Assembly: GCA_937967645.1 (NCBI GenBank)
Contig: CALBTT010000039.1
Span: 1-34,941 of the forward strand
Source: an uncultured Zoogloea sp.
GTDB lineage: Bacteria > Pseudomonadota > Gammaproteobacteria > Burkholderiales > Rhodocyclaceae
Length of the DNA stretch: 34,941 nucleotides
Reading direction: 5' to 3'
Made by a program: the position numbers and the translations under genes. Shown piece after piece: positions 23,980 to 32,134 of this stretch. A model generated the notes under the pieces. It saw only the letters and a program-made list of their open reading frames with translations, ran no database searches and was not told where the DNA came from. Numbering within the stretch: position 1 is the first letter of the stretch; every line of letters starts with the position of its first letter.

Positions 23980-24968
23980 CGGACGAGCGCAGGCAGGTGG
24001 ATGAGGGCCTCGACGCCGATGATGATTCCCGCCGCCAGTTGTGGTTCAGGGCGGGGGTCGCAGGCGGGTTGATCGCTCTCCTGCTCGGTGCGCTGGCGGT
24101 GTTCGACCACCTCTCGAAGCCGACCGGCAATCCGGAAGTGGCGCTACCCACCAAGCCGATCGCGCCTGCCCAGGTGGCTTCGGATGCGGGACGTGATGCT
24201 CCGCCTGAAGTGATTCGCGCCGGCGCCGATGGCGCGCAGGCCGAGGTTCAGGAGGAGCCGCCGGCAGCCGAGGCGTCTGCCCCTCCGCTGTTGCCGCGTG
24301 ATGCCACGGGGGCCGATGCGCCGGTGGATCGTCTCGAGGTGCCTCGTACCGGTACGGGGCGGCCGCATCAGGCTACGCAGCCCGGGCATGGGCGCGAGAC
24401 GGAGCATCGTGCGGTGGCCCGCTCCGATGAGACGCCGCGTGCCACGGTGACTCCGCCGCCAGCTGCGGCGGTGCCGCCGCGTTCGCCGGTAGCGCCGCCG
24501 GCTCAGCAGGCGAGCCAGAGCCCGCAGCGTGACGCTCCCCCGGCCGCAGGCGCCGCAGCCCCAAGACCGATTGCTCCTCAGTCAGCCGGCGCGCCGGCGC
24601 TTGCAGGTGGTCCGCCGCCCGCCGCGCCCACCCCCGCGCCTGCTGCACCGCAGTCCAGCTCTGTGCCCGCGGCGACCGGCACGCCGTCGCGTGCGCCGGC
24701 TGCCCAGGTTTCCGCTCCGGTCGCCCAGGCTCCCGCTCCGGCCGCGGAGGGGGTGGGGCGAGGCTATGTGCTGCAGTTCGGCTTCTTCTCCAGCGCAGCC
24801 CGCGCGGAGGAACTCAAGGCCAGGCTCGCCCAGGCCGGCATCCCTGCCCAGGTTGAGACTCGCCTCGTGGTCGGCCCCTTTGCCGATCGAAAGGAAGCCC
24901 TTGCGGCCCAGGCTCGTCTCCGGGAGAAGGGGATCGATACCGGGGTGTTGTTGCCCCTCGGGCGCTGA
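23976..24968 (+). CDS. SPOR-domain protein with long Pro/Ala-rich stalk
   Basis: A 330-residue bitopic membrane protein. A short cytoplasmic N terminus precedes one helix (FRAGVAGGLIALLLGALAVFDHL, about residues 25-47). A low-complexity Pro/Ala/Gln stalk of about 200 residues follows. At the C terminus (about 255-330) is a SPOR domain: GYVLQFGFFSSAARAEELKARLAQAGIPAQ … VVGPFADRKEALAAQARLREKGIDTGVLLPL. SPOR domains bind denuded glycan strands of peptidoglycan at the septum, so a cell-division or envelope role is likely; FtsN and DamX share this build. It is coupled to the DUF2802 gene by a 4-nt overlap. The stalk's unusual length and composition explain the many long shadow frames here. Confidence 0.9.
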   Translation: MTDERRQVDEGLDADDDSRRQLWFRAGVAGGLIALLLGALAVFDHLSKPTGNPEVALPTKPIAPAQVASDAGRDAPPEVIRAGADGAQAEVQEEPPAAEASAPPLLPRDATGADAPVDRLEVPRTGTGRPHQATQPGHGRETEHRAVARSDETPRATVTPPPAAAVPPRSPVAPPAQQASQSPQRDAPPAAGAAAPRPIAPQSAGAPALAGGPPPAAPTPAPAAPQSSSVPAATGTPSRAPAAQVSAPVAQAPAPAAEGVGRGYVLQFGFFSSAARAEELKARLAQAGIPAQVETRLVVGPFADRKEALAAQARLREKGIDTGVLLPLGR

Positions 24969-25013
24969 GCCGCGTTTCTTTTCTTCGAAACAGTGAGCTG
25001 CGGAGGGAAGCGC

Positions 25014-25241
25014 TCAGTCCATGACAATGGCGAGAGCGTGACCGGTGCGGCAGTGCAGCTGAAGCTTCAGGCAGGATGCGTGCCCCTGGGCTTCGGCTTT
25101 CCAGAGGGCGCCCTGGTCGCCCAGGCTGCGTGCGATCTCATAGCCCCGCTGCTTGAGCCAGCCTGGATCAAGATGCTCGGCGACGAGTCTCGTTGTTTCC
25201 GGGTTGCGGGGGTGGGCAATGACGAGTCGGAAAATTCCCAT
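25014..25241 (-). CDS. Small protein of unknown function (75 aa)
   Basis: I do not recognise this protein. It begins MGIFRLVIAHPRNPETTRLVAEHLD and ends HCRTGHALAIVMD; the middle is polar with two Trp and two Cys, and no membrane helix or signal peptide is evident. Support for reality: AGGAGA lies 7 nt before the ATG at 25241, the composition is that of a normal soluble protein, and it sits 73 nt downstream of the GGDEF-EAL gene on the same strand. An in-frame ATG at 25262 lacks a ribosome site. It may be co-transcribed with the signalling genes. Confidence 0.6.
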   Translation of the reverse strand: MGIFRLVIAHPRNPETTRLVAEHLDPGWLKQRGYEIARSLGDQGALWKAEAQGHASCLKLQLHCRTGHALAIVMD

Positions 25242-25314
25242 GGCGATCTCCTGGAGATGCAACGGGCTCCCAATCTAGCGTCGTAGTGTGACGGTTGTTG
25301 GAGCGGCACGCCGT

Positions 25315-27534
25315 TCAGATCAGGGAGGTCAGTGCGGGCGACCGGAGGTGAGGCTTCATCGGCGGCGCCCTGTATTCATCGAGGAGGCGGGTTGCTTCCG
25401 TGGCGTCCACCGGGCGTGAAAACAGGAAACCCTGCATCTCGTCGCAGCCGAGGGATTCGAGCGCATCCCGCTGTTCCCTGTGTTCGACGCCTTCCGCCGC
25501 GAGATGGATGTCGAAGCCCCGGGCGATGCCCGCGAGGACACTGACCACCGGGTGGTGCCCGGCGGGCTTGATGTCCTGCACAAAGCGACGATCGATCTTC
25601 AGGCGGGTGATGTTGCAGTTCTGTACGTGCGTCAGGGATGAATAGCTGGCCCCGAAATCGTCGATGACGATGCCAACCCCGAGCTTGCGCAGCCCCTGCA
25701 TCCGCTGGGAGATCCGTTCGCTGTTCTCCGCCAGGAGCCGCTCGGTGATCTCCAGTTCGAGGCTGCCGGCAGGAAGGCCGTTGCGGGACAGCGCCCGGGA
25801 TATGGACAGGTCGAGCTCGGGGTGGTCGAAGTCCCGGGCGGACAGGTTGGCGGACAGGCGCAGATCCGGGTGGTCCTGACGCCAGCTGGCAAGCTGGGCG
25901 CAACCGGTCTCGATCACCCAGCGGCTGATCTCGTGCATGATTCCGGCATCTTCGGCCAGATGGATGAAGCGCGCGGGAGCCACCAGCCCGTGACGTGGAT
26001 GCCGCCAGCGGAGCAGGGCTTCCATGCCGGTGATGCAGTTGCGGGAGAGGCTCACCAGGGGCTGATAGTGGAGTTCGAGTTCCTGGCGGCTCAGGGCTTG
26101 GCGGAACTCGTGCTCCAGCGAAAGGCGCTTGCGGTAGGTGGCATGCATGTCTGCCGCAAAGAAGCGGTGCGCGTCGCGCGTCGTGCTCTTGACCTGATGC
26201 ATGGCCACGCTGGCGTGATGGATCAGTTCGTCGGCGCTGCGGCCGTCATCCGGATGCAGGGCGAGCCCCAGGCTGACGGTTGCGGAAAACTCATTGCCAC
26301 TGACGATGAAGGGCTGCCGGAATGCTTCGAGTATCTTCTCGGCAATGACTTCGGCATCTTCCCGGCTGCCTACGTCTGGGAGCAGGGCCATGAACTCGTC
26401 GCTGCCATGGCGGGTGAGGGTGTCGCCCTTGCGCAGGCATTGCCGCAGACGCAGAGCGATGGCCCGCAGCAGGGCGTCGCCTTCGCTCTCTCCATAGGTG
26501 TCATTGACGGACCTGAAATGATCCATGTCGATGAACATGACCGCGATGATTCCTTTCCTGCGCCGGGCCTGTGCGATCGCCAGGTCGAGCCGGTCACGGA
26601 ACAGCTCGCGGTTGGGGAGGCGGGTCAGTGGATCGTGGTTGGGGGGCTGGGGAATGAGCTGAAGGTCGGACCCAGGCAAACAGCGGGCGGCACCATAGGT
26701 GCCCGCATAGCGGCCTGGCGCGGTGGCCTGGGCACCATCGCGGTGGTACATGCCCATGGCGTTCAGCGCGATGGTGATGGGCGCGTCGGGGGCTACGCCA
26801 TCGAGCGCGTGGCTCCGGCTCAGGCGCAACTCCAGATTGCTGGTGGCGCGGGCGCCGGTACGTCGCTCGTTGAATGAAAAGCGTGCCCGTTCAAGGTCTT
26901 CCGGGTAGATGATCGCCGAGAAATGCTGCCCGATCAGGGCCTCGCGAGGATGGCCCAGCAGGGACTCGACACGCAGGTTGAGATAGCTGAAGCGGCCGTC
27001 GGCATCGAGGGTGTAGATGAGGTCGAGCGAGTTCTCGACCAGGTAGCGATGCATCCGCTCGGAGGATTCGAGATGCTGCCGTACCTGGCGTTGATTGCGC
27101 TCGAACTGGCGATGCGCCAGTGCCTTGCTCACGGCGTGACGGAGCTGGTCCGTGGTGTAGGGCTTGAGCAGGAAATCCCGCGCGCCGCGGCGCAGGGCGC
27201 CGATGGCGATCTCGGTCGAATGCTCGGCGCTGATCATGATCACGGATTCCCGGCGCTCATGGCTGACCAGCCAGTCCATGACGGCGAGCCCGGATGCATC
27301 GGGCAGGCGATAGTCCAGCAGGAGCAGATCGTAGGCGCTGGCATTGAGCCGGGCCAGGGCTTCAGCGACGGAGCCGCAGGTCTCGATCAGGCGATCATGG
27401 GCCTGCAGCAGCGCAGAAATCGAGCGACTGAGGGACGGCTCGTCATCGATCACCAGGATCCTGGCCAGGGTCTCCACGGGGCGACCTGGCCTGGTGTCCA
27501 TGGGAAAAGGGGGCCCTTTCCAGGGGACGATCAT
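25315..27534 (-). CDS. Response regulator with PAS, GGDEF and EAL domains (c-di-GMP)
   Basis: A 739-residue cytoplasmic protein. REC domain (about 25-140): acidic pair Asp30-Asp31, phosphoacceptor Asp74 (LLLLDYRLPD), Ser102 and Lys124 (KPYT). PAS (about 162-285): YLVENSLDLIYTLDADGRFSYLN. GGDEF (about 298-465): active-site motif reads GSDEF (377-381) with an intact RxxD inhibitory site RKGD at 368-371. EAL (about 480-725): the motif EAL at 505-507 and the metal and catalytic partners ANLSARDF, LELEITE, IDDFGASYSS, LKIDRRF, AEGVEH and QGFLFSRP are all present. The phosphodiesterase half looks active. The cyclase half is doubtful because of the Gly-to-Ser change. AGGGAG precedes the ATG at 27534. 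It lies 51 nt downstream of a soluble histidine kinase, its likely partner. Confidence 0.94.
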   Translation of the reverse strand: MIVPWKGPPFPMDTRPGRPVETLARILVIDDEPSLSRSISALLQAHDRLIETCGSVAEALARLNASAYDLLLLDYRLPDASGLAVMDWLVSHERRESVIMISAEHSTEIAIGALRRGARDFLLKPYTTDQLRHAVSKALAHRQFERNQRQVRQHLESSERMHRYLVENSLDLIYTLDADGRFSYLNLRVESLLGHPREALIGQHFSAIIYPEDLERARFSFNERRTGARATSNLELRLSRSHALDGVAPDAPITIALNAMGMYHRDGAQATAPGRYAGTYGAARCLPGSDLQLIPQPPNHDPLTRLPNRELFRDRLDLAIAQARRRKGIIAVMFIDMDHFRSVNDTYGESEGDALLRAIALRLRQCLRKGDTLTRHGSDEFMALLPDVGSREDAEVIAEKILEAFRQPFIVSGNEFSATVSLGLALHPDDGRSADELIHHASVAMHQVKSTTRDAHRFFAADMHATYRKRLSLEHEFRQALSRQELELHYQPLVSLSRNCITGMEALLRWRHPRHGLVAPARFIHLAEDAGIMHEISRWVIETGCAQLASWRQDHPDLRLSANLSARDFDHPELDLSISRALSRNGLPAGSLELEITERLLAENSERISQRMQGLRKLGVGIVIDDFGASYSSLTHVQNCNITRLKIDRRFVQDIKPAGHHPVVSVLAGIARGFDIHLAAEGVEHREQRDALESLGCDEMQGFLFSRPVDATEATRLLDEYRAPPMKPHLRSPALTSLI

Positions 27535-27585
27535 TCTGACTCCCTGTTATGGGTCTGATCTTTTGAGGGCCAATGATGCCCTAAA

Positions 27586-29691
27586 TCACGCCCGTGCCGC
27601 CAGTGGCATGAAAATCTGGAATACCGTTCCAGAGCCTTGCTGGCTGCGGCAGAGGATGGTGCCGTTGTTGCGGGTGACCAGCTCCCGCACCACCGGCAGC
27701 CCGACTCCGCCACCCGGCTTGGTGCTGTTGCGGGCTCCTCCGGTGAACAGGGTCTGGACGCGTTCGGGTGAGAGGCCGGGACCGTTGTCCACGATACGGA
27801 TCTCCAGGCAGGGGTGGCCGTTGGTGTTGATCCCCGACACGGCCGAGACGCTCAGCTTGCCCCCCTCGGGAATGGCCTCGGCGGCGTTCTTGAAGAGGTT
27901 CAGCAGGATCTGCTTGAGCGCATCCGGTGGAATGGCGGCAGGCGGCAGGTTGGGTGAGGTGCGCAGCTCGAAGTTGATGCCCCGGCGGGCAAACAGGGCC
28001 TCGCCATACAGCGCCCGCAGATCATGCAGGATCTCGGCAACGCCGCTGTGGGTGGGGCCGGCCTGGACCATGCCGGAGAAGTCGCTGGTCTTGCGGATCA
28101 GGGTGCCGACCCGGTCGAGCTCGTCGCTGAGCAGGTTGAGCTGTTCCTTGAGGGTCGAGTCTTCCAGCTTTTCGTCGATGATCCCGAGGTAGGTCTTGAT
28201 GACCGTCAGCGGGTTGCTGGCCTCGTGGGCGATGCGCCGGGCATGGTCGATGTAGCGCCGTGCGACGCTTTCCTCCAGGTCCACCCGCATCCGCTCCTCG
28301 GCCTGCTTGGTCGAGATCCGGGTCGTGGCGGCATCAGTGACGAGCTTGCGCAGGGCCTGATCGATCTCCTCGCCGGCATGCTCGTCGGCGGGGCAGGGGT
28401 ACACCGCAATCCCGGATTGATGTTCGTTCTCCCAGGGGACGCAGAGCAGGCCGTCGCACTCGAGCCAGCGCGCGAGCTGCCAATCGGCGGCGCAGCCCCC
28501 GGGTGGGCGCTTGGAGGACTGGAAGCGTGTCTCCACCTCGTTGCGGTAGGCTTCGGCGATCGTGCTGCAGGGATCCTCGATGGCGATGTGCAGTTGGGAG
28601 ACGCCGGGCAGCGTGCTCCCGTTGGCACCGCTGAGGGTGTCGCCCTCCAGGGGGCGGATGAACAGCACGGGTGCGTCGAGGCCGAGGAGCAGGCGCGATG
28701 CGGTATTGAAATCGCCCCAGGCGGACAGGTCCCGGGTGAACACGCTGCGCGTGAAGGCGTTCAGCGCCGAGCGGGCGATCCCGCCATCGATGTTGTGCGC
28801 TTCCGTCCCGGTGTCAGGATGGTTGCTCCACGGTAGCGAGAGCATGGCAGGTTCTGCCGGAATGCCAGCGGCGAGGGCGCGCTCTTGTACTTCACGGCTG
28901 ATGTCGGCGAGCAGGCTGACCAGCAGGGCTCCGTCCAGGCCACTCAGCCGGCTGGCCCGCTCCAGGCAGTCGGCGGACTGGCTGCTACGGTAGTTGGCGA
29001 GCTCTTCGGCCGCGGCGGCGATGCGGACCAGTGGATGGGCCGTGACGAGGGTGTCCACGTCGGCGTGGTGCAGGGCAATGGCATCCCTGGCCACGGGCGG
29101 TAGTCCGCAGGCGGCGAGCAGGTCTGAGGACATCTCGGCATGATCCTGCCCGTAGCGTTCCCACTCATTGCTGCTGAGCGTCCATTCGTCGGGACTGTTG
29201 GCGAGCAGGGTGGCATGGTCGTCAGCGTACTCGGCCATCCACAGCAGGCCGAGGTCATGGAGCAGGCCGGTAAGGTAGGCTTCGTCAGGGGCCGTGTAGC
29301 CGGCTTCGCGGGCGAGCTGCCCGGCCAGCTCTGCGACGAACTGGCTATGCAGGGAATGGTGACGGTGGCTGAGTGCGCTGGTCCTGCGCTGGGACTGGTG
29401 GATGATGTGGCGCAGGGCCCAGGCCTGCAGAAGGGCCGGGTTGGTGTTGTCGACCCGCTGGGCGACTGCGTCCAGCAGGTTGTGTGCTTCCGATTCGCCG
29501 AGTGGGCTCGTGAGCAGCAGCTCGAACAGCAGGACGGGGTCGAGAATGACGATGCGTGCGACATCCTTGGATGTCGATGTCCCGAGGGAGAGTACCCGGA
29601 GCAGGGAGATCGCGGCCTCGCGCTGCGGATGCAGGCGCAATGTCGGAATCACGGCGGGGCGTCGCGTTTTGGCGTTTCGGGTGGTTTGCAT
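27586..29691 (-). CDS. Soluble HDOD-domain histidine kinase
   Basis: A 701-residue hybrid without membrane helices. Residues about 20-290 form an HDOD domain (a catalytically altered HD fold used in signalling), with the segment YLTGLLHDLGLLW and LHHADVDTL. A GAF-like middle region (about 300-460) may be the sensor. The C terminus is a histidine kinase: H-box ARRIAHEASNPLTVIKTYL with phospho-acceptor His489, then N-box NLFKNAAEAI, G1 VDNGPGL, and G2 GGGVGLPVVRELV. All needed residues are present. It should phosphorylate the REC domain of the GGDEF-EAL protein encoded 51 nt downstream on the same strand. No clear ribosome site precedes the ATG at 29691, but no better start is available. The input signal is unknown. 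Confidence 0.92.
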   Translation of the reverse strand: MQTTRNAKTRRPAVIPTLRLHPQREAAISLLRVLSLGTSTSKDVARIVILDPVLLFELLLTSPLGESEAHNLLDAVAQRVDNTNPALLQAWALRHIIHQSQRRTSALSHRHHSLHSQFVAELAGQLAREAGYTAPDEAYLTGLLHDLGLLWMAEYADDHATLLANSPDEWTLSSNEWERYGQDHAEMSSDLLAACGLPPVARDAIALHHADVDTLVTAHPLVRIAAAAEELANYRSSQSADCLERASRLSGLDGALLVSLLADISREVQERALAAGIPAEPAMLSLPWSNHPDTGTEAHNIDGGIARSALNAFTRSVFTRDLSAWGDFNTASRLLLGLDAPVLFIRPLEGDTLSGANGSTLPGVSQLHIAIEDPCSTIAEAYRNEVETRFQSSKRPPGGCAADWQLARWLECDGLLCVPWENEHQSGIAVYPCPADEHAGEEIDQALRKLVTDAATTRISTKQAEERMRVDLEESVARRYIDHARRIAHEASNPLTVIKTYLGIIDEKLEDSTLKEQLNLLSDELDRVGTLIRKTSDFSGMVQAGPTHSGVAEILHDLRALYGEALFARRGINFELRTSPNLPPAAIPPDALKQILLNLFKNAAEAIPEGGKLSVSAVSGINTNGHPCLEIRIVDNGPGLSPERVQTLFTGGARNSTKPGGGVGLPVVRELVTRNNGTILCRSQQGSGTVFQIFMPLAARA

Positions 29692-29916
29692 GACGTAAGC
29701 ACGTATTTCTCGGATTTCGTGCTTTCGATCGTATCCTGCCCACCCAAACCCAAACTGTGACTTATGTTTGCCTGAACCTGCCCCGTGCGTGGAGAGCGTG
29801 ATCCATTCCGCGAATGCCGATGAGGTTTTACAGCCTTTATGTTTGTCAGGCCCGACCGGGACCGCCTGCCCCGGGGCGGAATGCCGGCCCGGGAGGGCTG
29901 TTGGGAGCGTAGCCGG
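29692..29916. other. Intergenic region with inverted repeat upstream of the HDOD kinase
   Basis: A 225-nt gap between two minus-strand genes. AAGCACG (29697-29703) and CGTGCTT (29718-29724) form a perfect 7-bp inverted repeat just before the kinase start, which could be an operator or a leader hairpin. Around 29850-29900 the sequence is very GC-rich with short self-complementary pieces but no clear terminator. No short gene was recognised. Confidence 0.4.
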
Positions 29917-31056
29917 TCAGCTGAACTGCAGGCTGTCGGCGAAGGAGAGGGCTTCGAGGTGGGCCCGGTTGACCTGGTCGGGGGAGATGTGGAGCTCGCC
30001 GGCCAGCTGGGCCAGCAGCTTGTCATCGAAGCTCTCCAGGGCCCGGGCCAGCTTCAGGAAGGGGGCATACACGCCATCCCCGGTGATCAGCGCATCGGCG
30101 ATCGGGGTCGGGAGATGCATCTCCTCTAGGGCCGACTGCAGGCTGGCGCCGAGCAGCAGGTGGAGCAGGGAGAAGGCGCCGGTGATGAAGAGGTTGTCCA
30201 GCTCGCCTTTCTCGAAGAAGGCCGCCCCGATCTTTTCCATGAAGCGCCCACGGGCGATCGCGGTCTGCATCAGAGCCGGTGCCGAAGGGTCGCGGCTGGC
30301 AGAGACGAGCAGGACGGAAAGCCATTTATTGAGCTTTTCGTAGCCGAGAATGGTGACGGCATGCCGGAATGATTGAATTTCGCACATCAGCCCGAATCCA
30401 GCGGAATTGATGTATCGCAGCAGCTTGTAGGACAGGGCGACGTCCTGCTTCAGCACGGTCTCGATCTCGCGGACTTCCGCGTTGCGCCTTACCAGATTCA
30501 TCAAGCGCACGATCTGCGCATGGGAAGGGGCCAGCTTGCCGTCGGTCTTGACCCCGCGCAGGAAGAACCAACCGGAGGCCCCGTCGTAGCCTTCGGCGAT
30601 GGCGTTGCGGAAGTCGGGTACGTCGTTCAACCCCCAGGCGATCGACAGACCCGGCGGGTCGGCGGGCAGGTGCTGGCGCTTGGCGTCCACGATCAGGAAG
30701 CGCCATTGCACATTGGGTGGCAGGACCGTGTCGTGCTGGTACCAGGTCAGGTTGAGGCTGATGTTGGCCGCCTGCAGCTGGGGGATCAGGGACAGGGTCA
30801 GGGGATGATTGATCGACTGGGTGGGGATCTCCACCATCGCATTGGCCGGTGCGATCCAGTTGAGCAGGTCCGGGGTGGGCACCAGCTTGTACAGGCTGAT
30901 GAAGACCGGGTGGGTCGAGGGCCAGACTTCTGCCAGACCATCCAGGGCCTCCACCGCCTGGGAGACAGACGCCGCGTGGACGATCAGCCGGTTGGCCGTG
31001 ATCTTGTGCTGCTTGTTGATGACCGGTTCGCGGGTGATCAGGACGGCATTGCTCAT
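29917..31056 (-). CDS. EAL-HDOD (YuxH-like) signalling protein, degenerate EAL
   Basis: A 379-residue two-domain cytoplasmic protein. The N-terminal 170 residues follow an EAL fold in outline (for example MVEIPTQSIN, RFLIVDAKRQ, AEGYDGASGWFFLRG, corresponding to late EAL strands), but the EAL motif and the metal-binding Asp/Glu residues are gone, so it cannot be a phosphodiesterase. The C-terminal HDOD domain is well kept: QIVRLMNLVRRNAEVREIETVLKQDVALSYKLLRYINSAGFG and FRHAVTILGYEKLNKWL. YuxH-like proteins of this type often act in gene regulation or motility pathways through protein contacts. It starts 22 nt after the flavoprotein gene, so the two are probably co-transcribed, and it lies next to the HDOD kinase. 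Confidence 0.92.
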   Translation of the reverse strand: MSNAVLITREPVINKQHKITANRLIVHAASVSQAVEALDGLAEVWPSTHPVFISLYKLVPTPDLLNWIAPANAMVEIPTQSINHPLTLSLIPQLQAANISLNLTWYQHDTVLPPNVQWRFLIVDAKRQHLPADPPGLSIAWGLNDVPDFRNAIAEGYDGASGWFFLRGVKTDGKLAPSHAQIVRLMNLVRRNAEVREIETVLKQDVALSYKLLRYINSAGFGLMCEIQSFRHAVTILGYEKLNKWLSVLLVSASRDPSAPALMQTAIARGRFMEKIGAAFFEKGELDNLFITGAFSLLHLLLGASLQSALEEMHLPTPIADALITGDGVYAPFLKLARALESFDDKLLAQLAGELHISPDQVNRAHLEALSFADSLQFS

Positions 31057-31078
31057 GGGCGCAGGTTCCGGTGGGAGC

Positions 31079-32107
31079 TCAGGCGGCTCCGGCGTCGTTC
31101 GAAAAGCTGAAGGCGTCGGCGAAGAAGGCCTCCGGCGGCAGACCGCAGCGGGTGGTCAGGTCGACGCGGGCGGCGTCGATCATCCCTGGCGAGCCGCAGG
31201 CATAGACTTCGTGTCCGGACAGGTCCGGCAGGTCGGCCATCAGGGCGTGATGGGCCAGGCCCGAACGGCCGCTCCAGCCCTCTGCGGCGCCCGGGTCGGA
31301 CAGGACAGGGATGAAGCGGAAGCCGGGGAGACGTGCTTCCCAGCCCTGGGCCAGTTCGAGCTGGTACAGGCCGGCCAGGTCGCGGCTGCCCCAGTAGAGG
31401 GTCATCGGGCGGGTCTGCCCGGTGGCGATGGCCTGTTCGACGATGCTCTTGATCGGCGCGAAGCCGGTGCCGCCGGCCAGCAGGACGATGGGCTTGGTGG
31501 AGTCCTCGTGCAGGCGGAAGCCCCCCAGGGGGCCTTCAAAGCGCAGGATGTCGCGCTCCTTGAGCTTCTCGAAGACATGGGGGGTGAAGTGCCCGCCCGG
31601 CACCAGGCGGATGTGCAGCTCGAGGAAGTCGGCGCCGCTGGGGGCATTGGCGATGGAGAAGCTGCGGCGCTTGCCGTCGGCCAGCAGGAAGTCGATGTAC
31701 TGGCCGGCGACGAACTGGAACTTCTCGCTGGCTGGGAGCTTGATCTCGAGCACGATCACGTCGGGCGCGGCGCGGGTCAGCTTCTGAACGCGGCAGGGGA
31801 GCTTCTTGACGGGGATGTCGCCAGCCCGGGTCACCTGACGGACTTCGACCACCAGGTCGGAGCGGGGGGTGGCGCAGCACAGCAGGGCCATCCCGGCTTC
31901 ACGGTCGGCGGCGGTCAGCGTCGACTCCGAGATGCGGCCGAGGTCCACCTCGCCGGATACGATCCGGCTCTTGCAGACGCCGCAGGCCCCGTCCCGGCAG
32001 CTGTAGGGGAGGAGCAGCCCGGCAGCGAGGGCGGAGGCGAGAACGGTTTCGTCGGTGGCGGCGTCGAAGTGGAGGCCGCTGGGCTGGAGGGTGACCTGGA
32101 ACGACAT
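31079..32107 (-). CDS. 2Fe-2S ferredoxin / FAD / NAD(P)H oxidoreductase (glucoseen reductase-like)
   Basis: A 342-residue electron-transfer flavoprotein with a plant-type 2Fe-2S domain first. Cluster ligands Cys37, Cys42 and Cys45 (YSCRDGACGVC) and Cys77 (LLCCATP). The ferredoxin-reductase FAD domain follows (about 100-200) with RRSFSIAN, then the NAD-binding domain with AGGTGFAPIKSI and YACGSPGMID. It would move electrons from NAD(P)H through FAD to the cluster and on to a partner oxygenase or dehydratase. The AscD-type name commonly given to this family is only a homology label; no deoxysugar genes are here. ATG at 32107 gives the usual N terminus (MSFQVTLQPSG); the longer frame crosses into the divergent gene's promoter. 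Confidence 0.92.
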   Translation of the reverse strand: MSFQVTLQPSGLHFDAATDETVLASALAAGLLLPYSCRDGACGVCKSRIVSGEVDLGRISESTLTAADREAGMALLCCATPRSDLVVEVRQVTRAGDIPVKKLPCRVQKLTRAAPDVIVLEIKLPASEKFQFVAGQYIDFLLADGKRRSFSIANAPSGADFLELHIRLVPGGHFTPHVFEKLKERDILRFEGPLGGFRLHEDSTKPIVLLAGGTGFAPIKSIVEQAIATGQTRPMTLYWGSRDLAGLYQLELAQGWEARLPGFRFIPVLSDPGAAEGWSGRSGLAHHALMADLPDLSGHEVYACGSPGMIDAARVDLTTRCGLPPEAFFADAFSFSNDAGAA

Positions 32108-32134
32108 GGTGGGTGGCCGTGAGATAATCGAAAG
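32108..32134. promoter_or_regulatory. 27-bp divergent intergenic region
   Basis: Only 27 bp separate the divergent starts of the flavoprotein (minus) and the SDR-like gene (plus). It includes GATAAT, a possible -10 for the plus strand. Promoters for both genes must overlap the coding regions. No operator is evident. Confidence 0.35.

Noticed and set aside
24400..24750. Tandem-repeat or CRISPR-like pattern in the SPOR gene
   Set aside because: The repetitiveness comes from a Pro/Ala-rich coding stalk with irregular units, not from spaced identical repeats.
25822..26877. A 351-codon plus-strand frame
   Set aside because: Antisense to the EAL and GGDEF domains, whose motifs are intact on the other strand.
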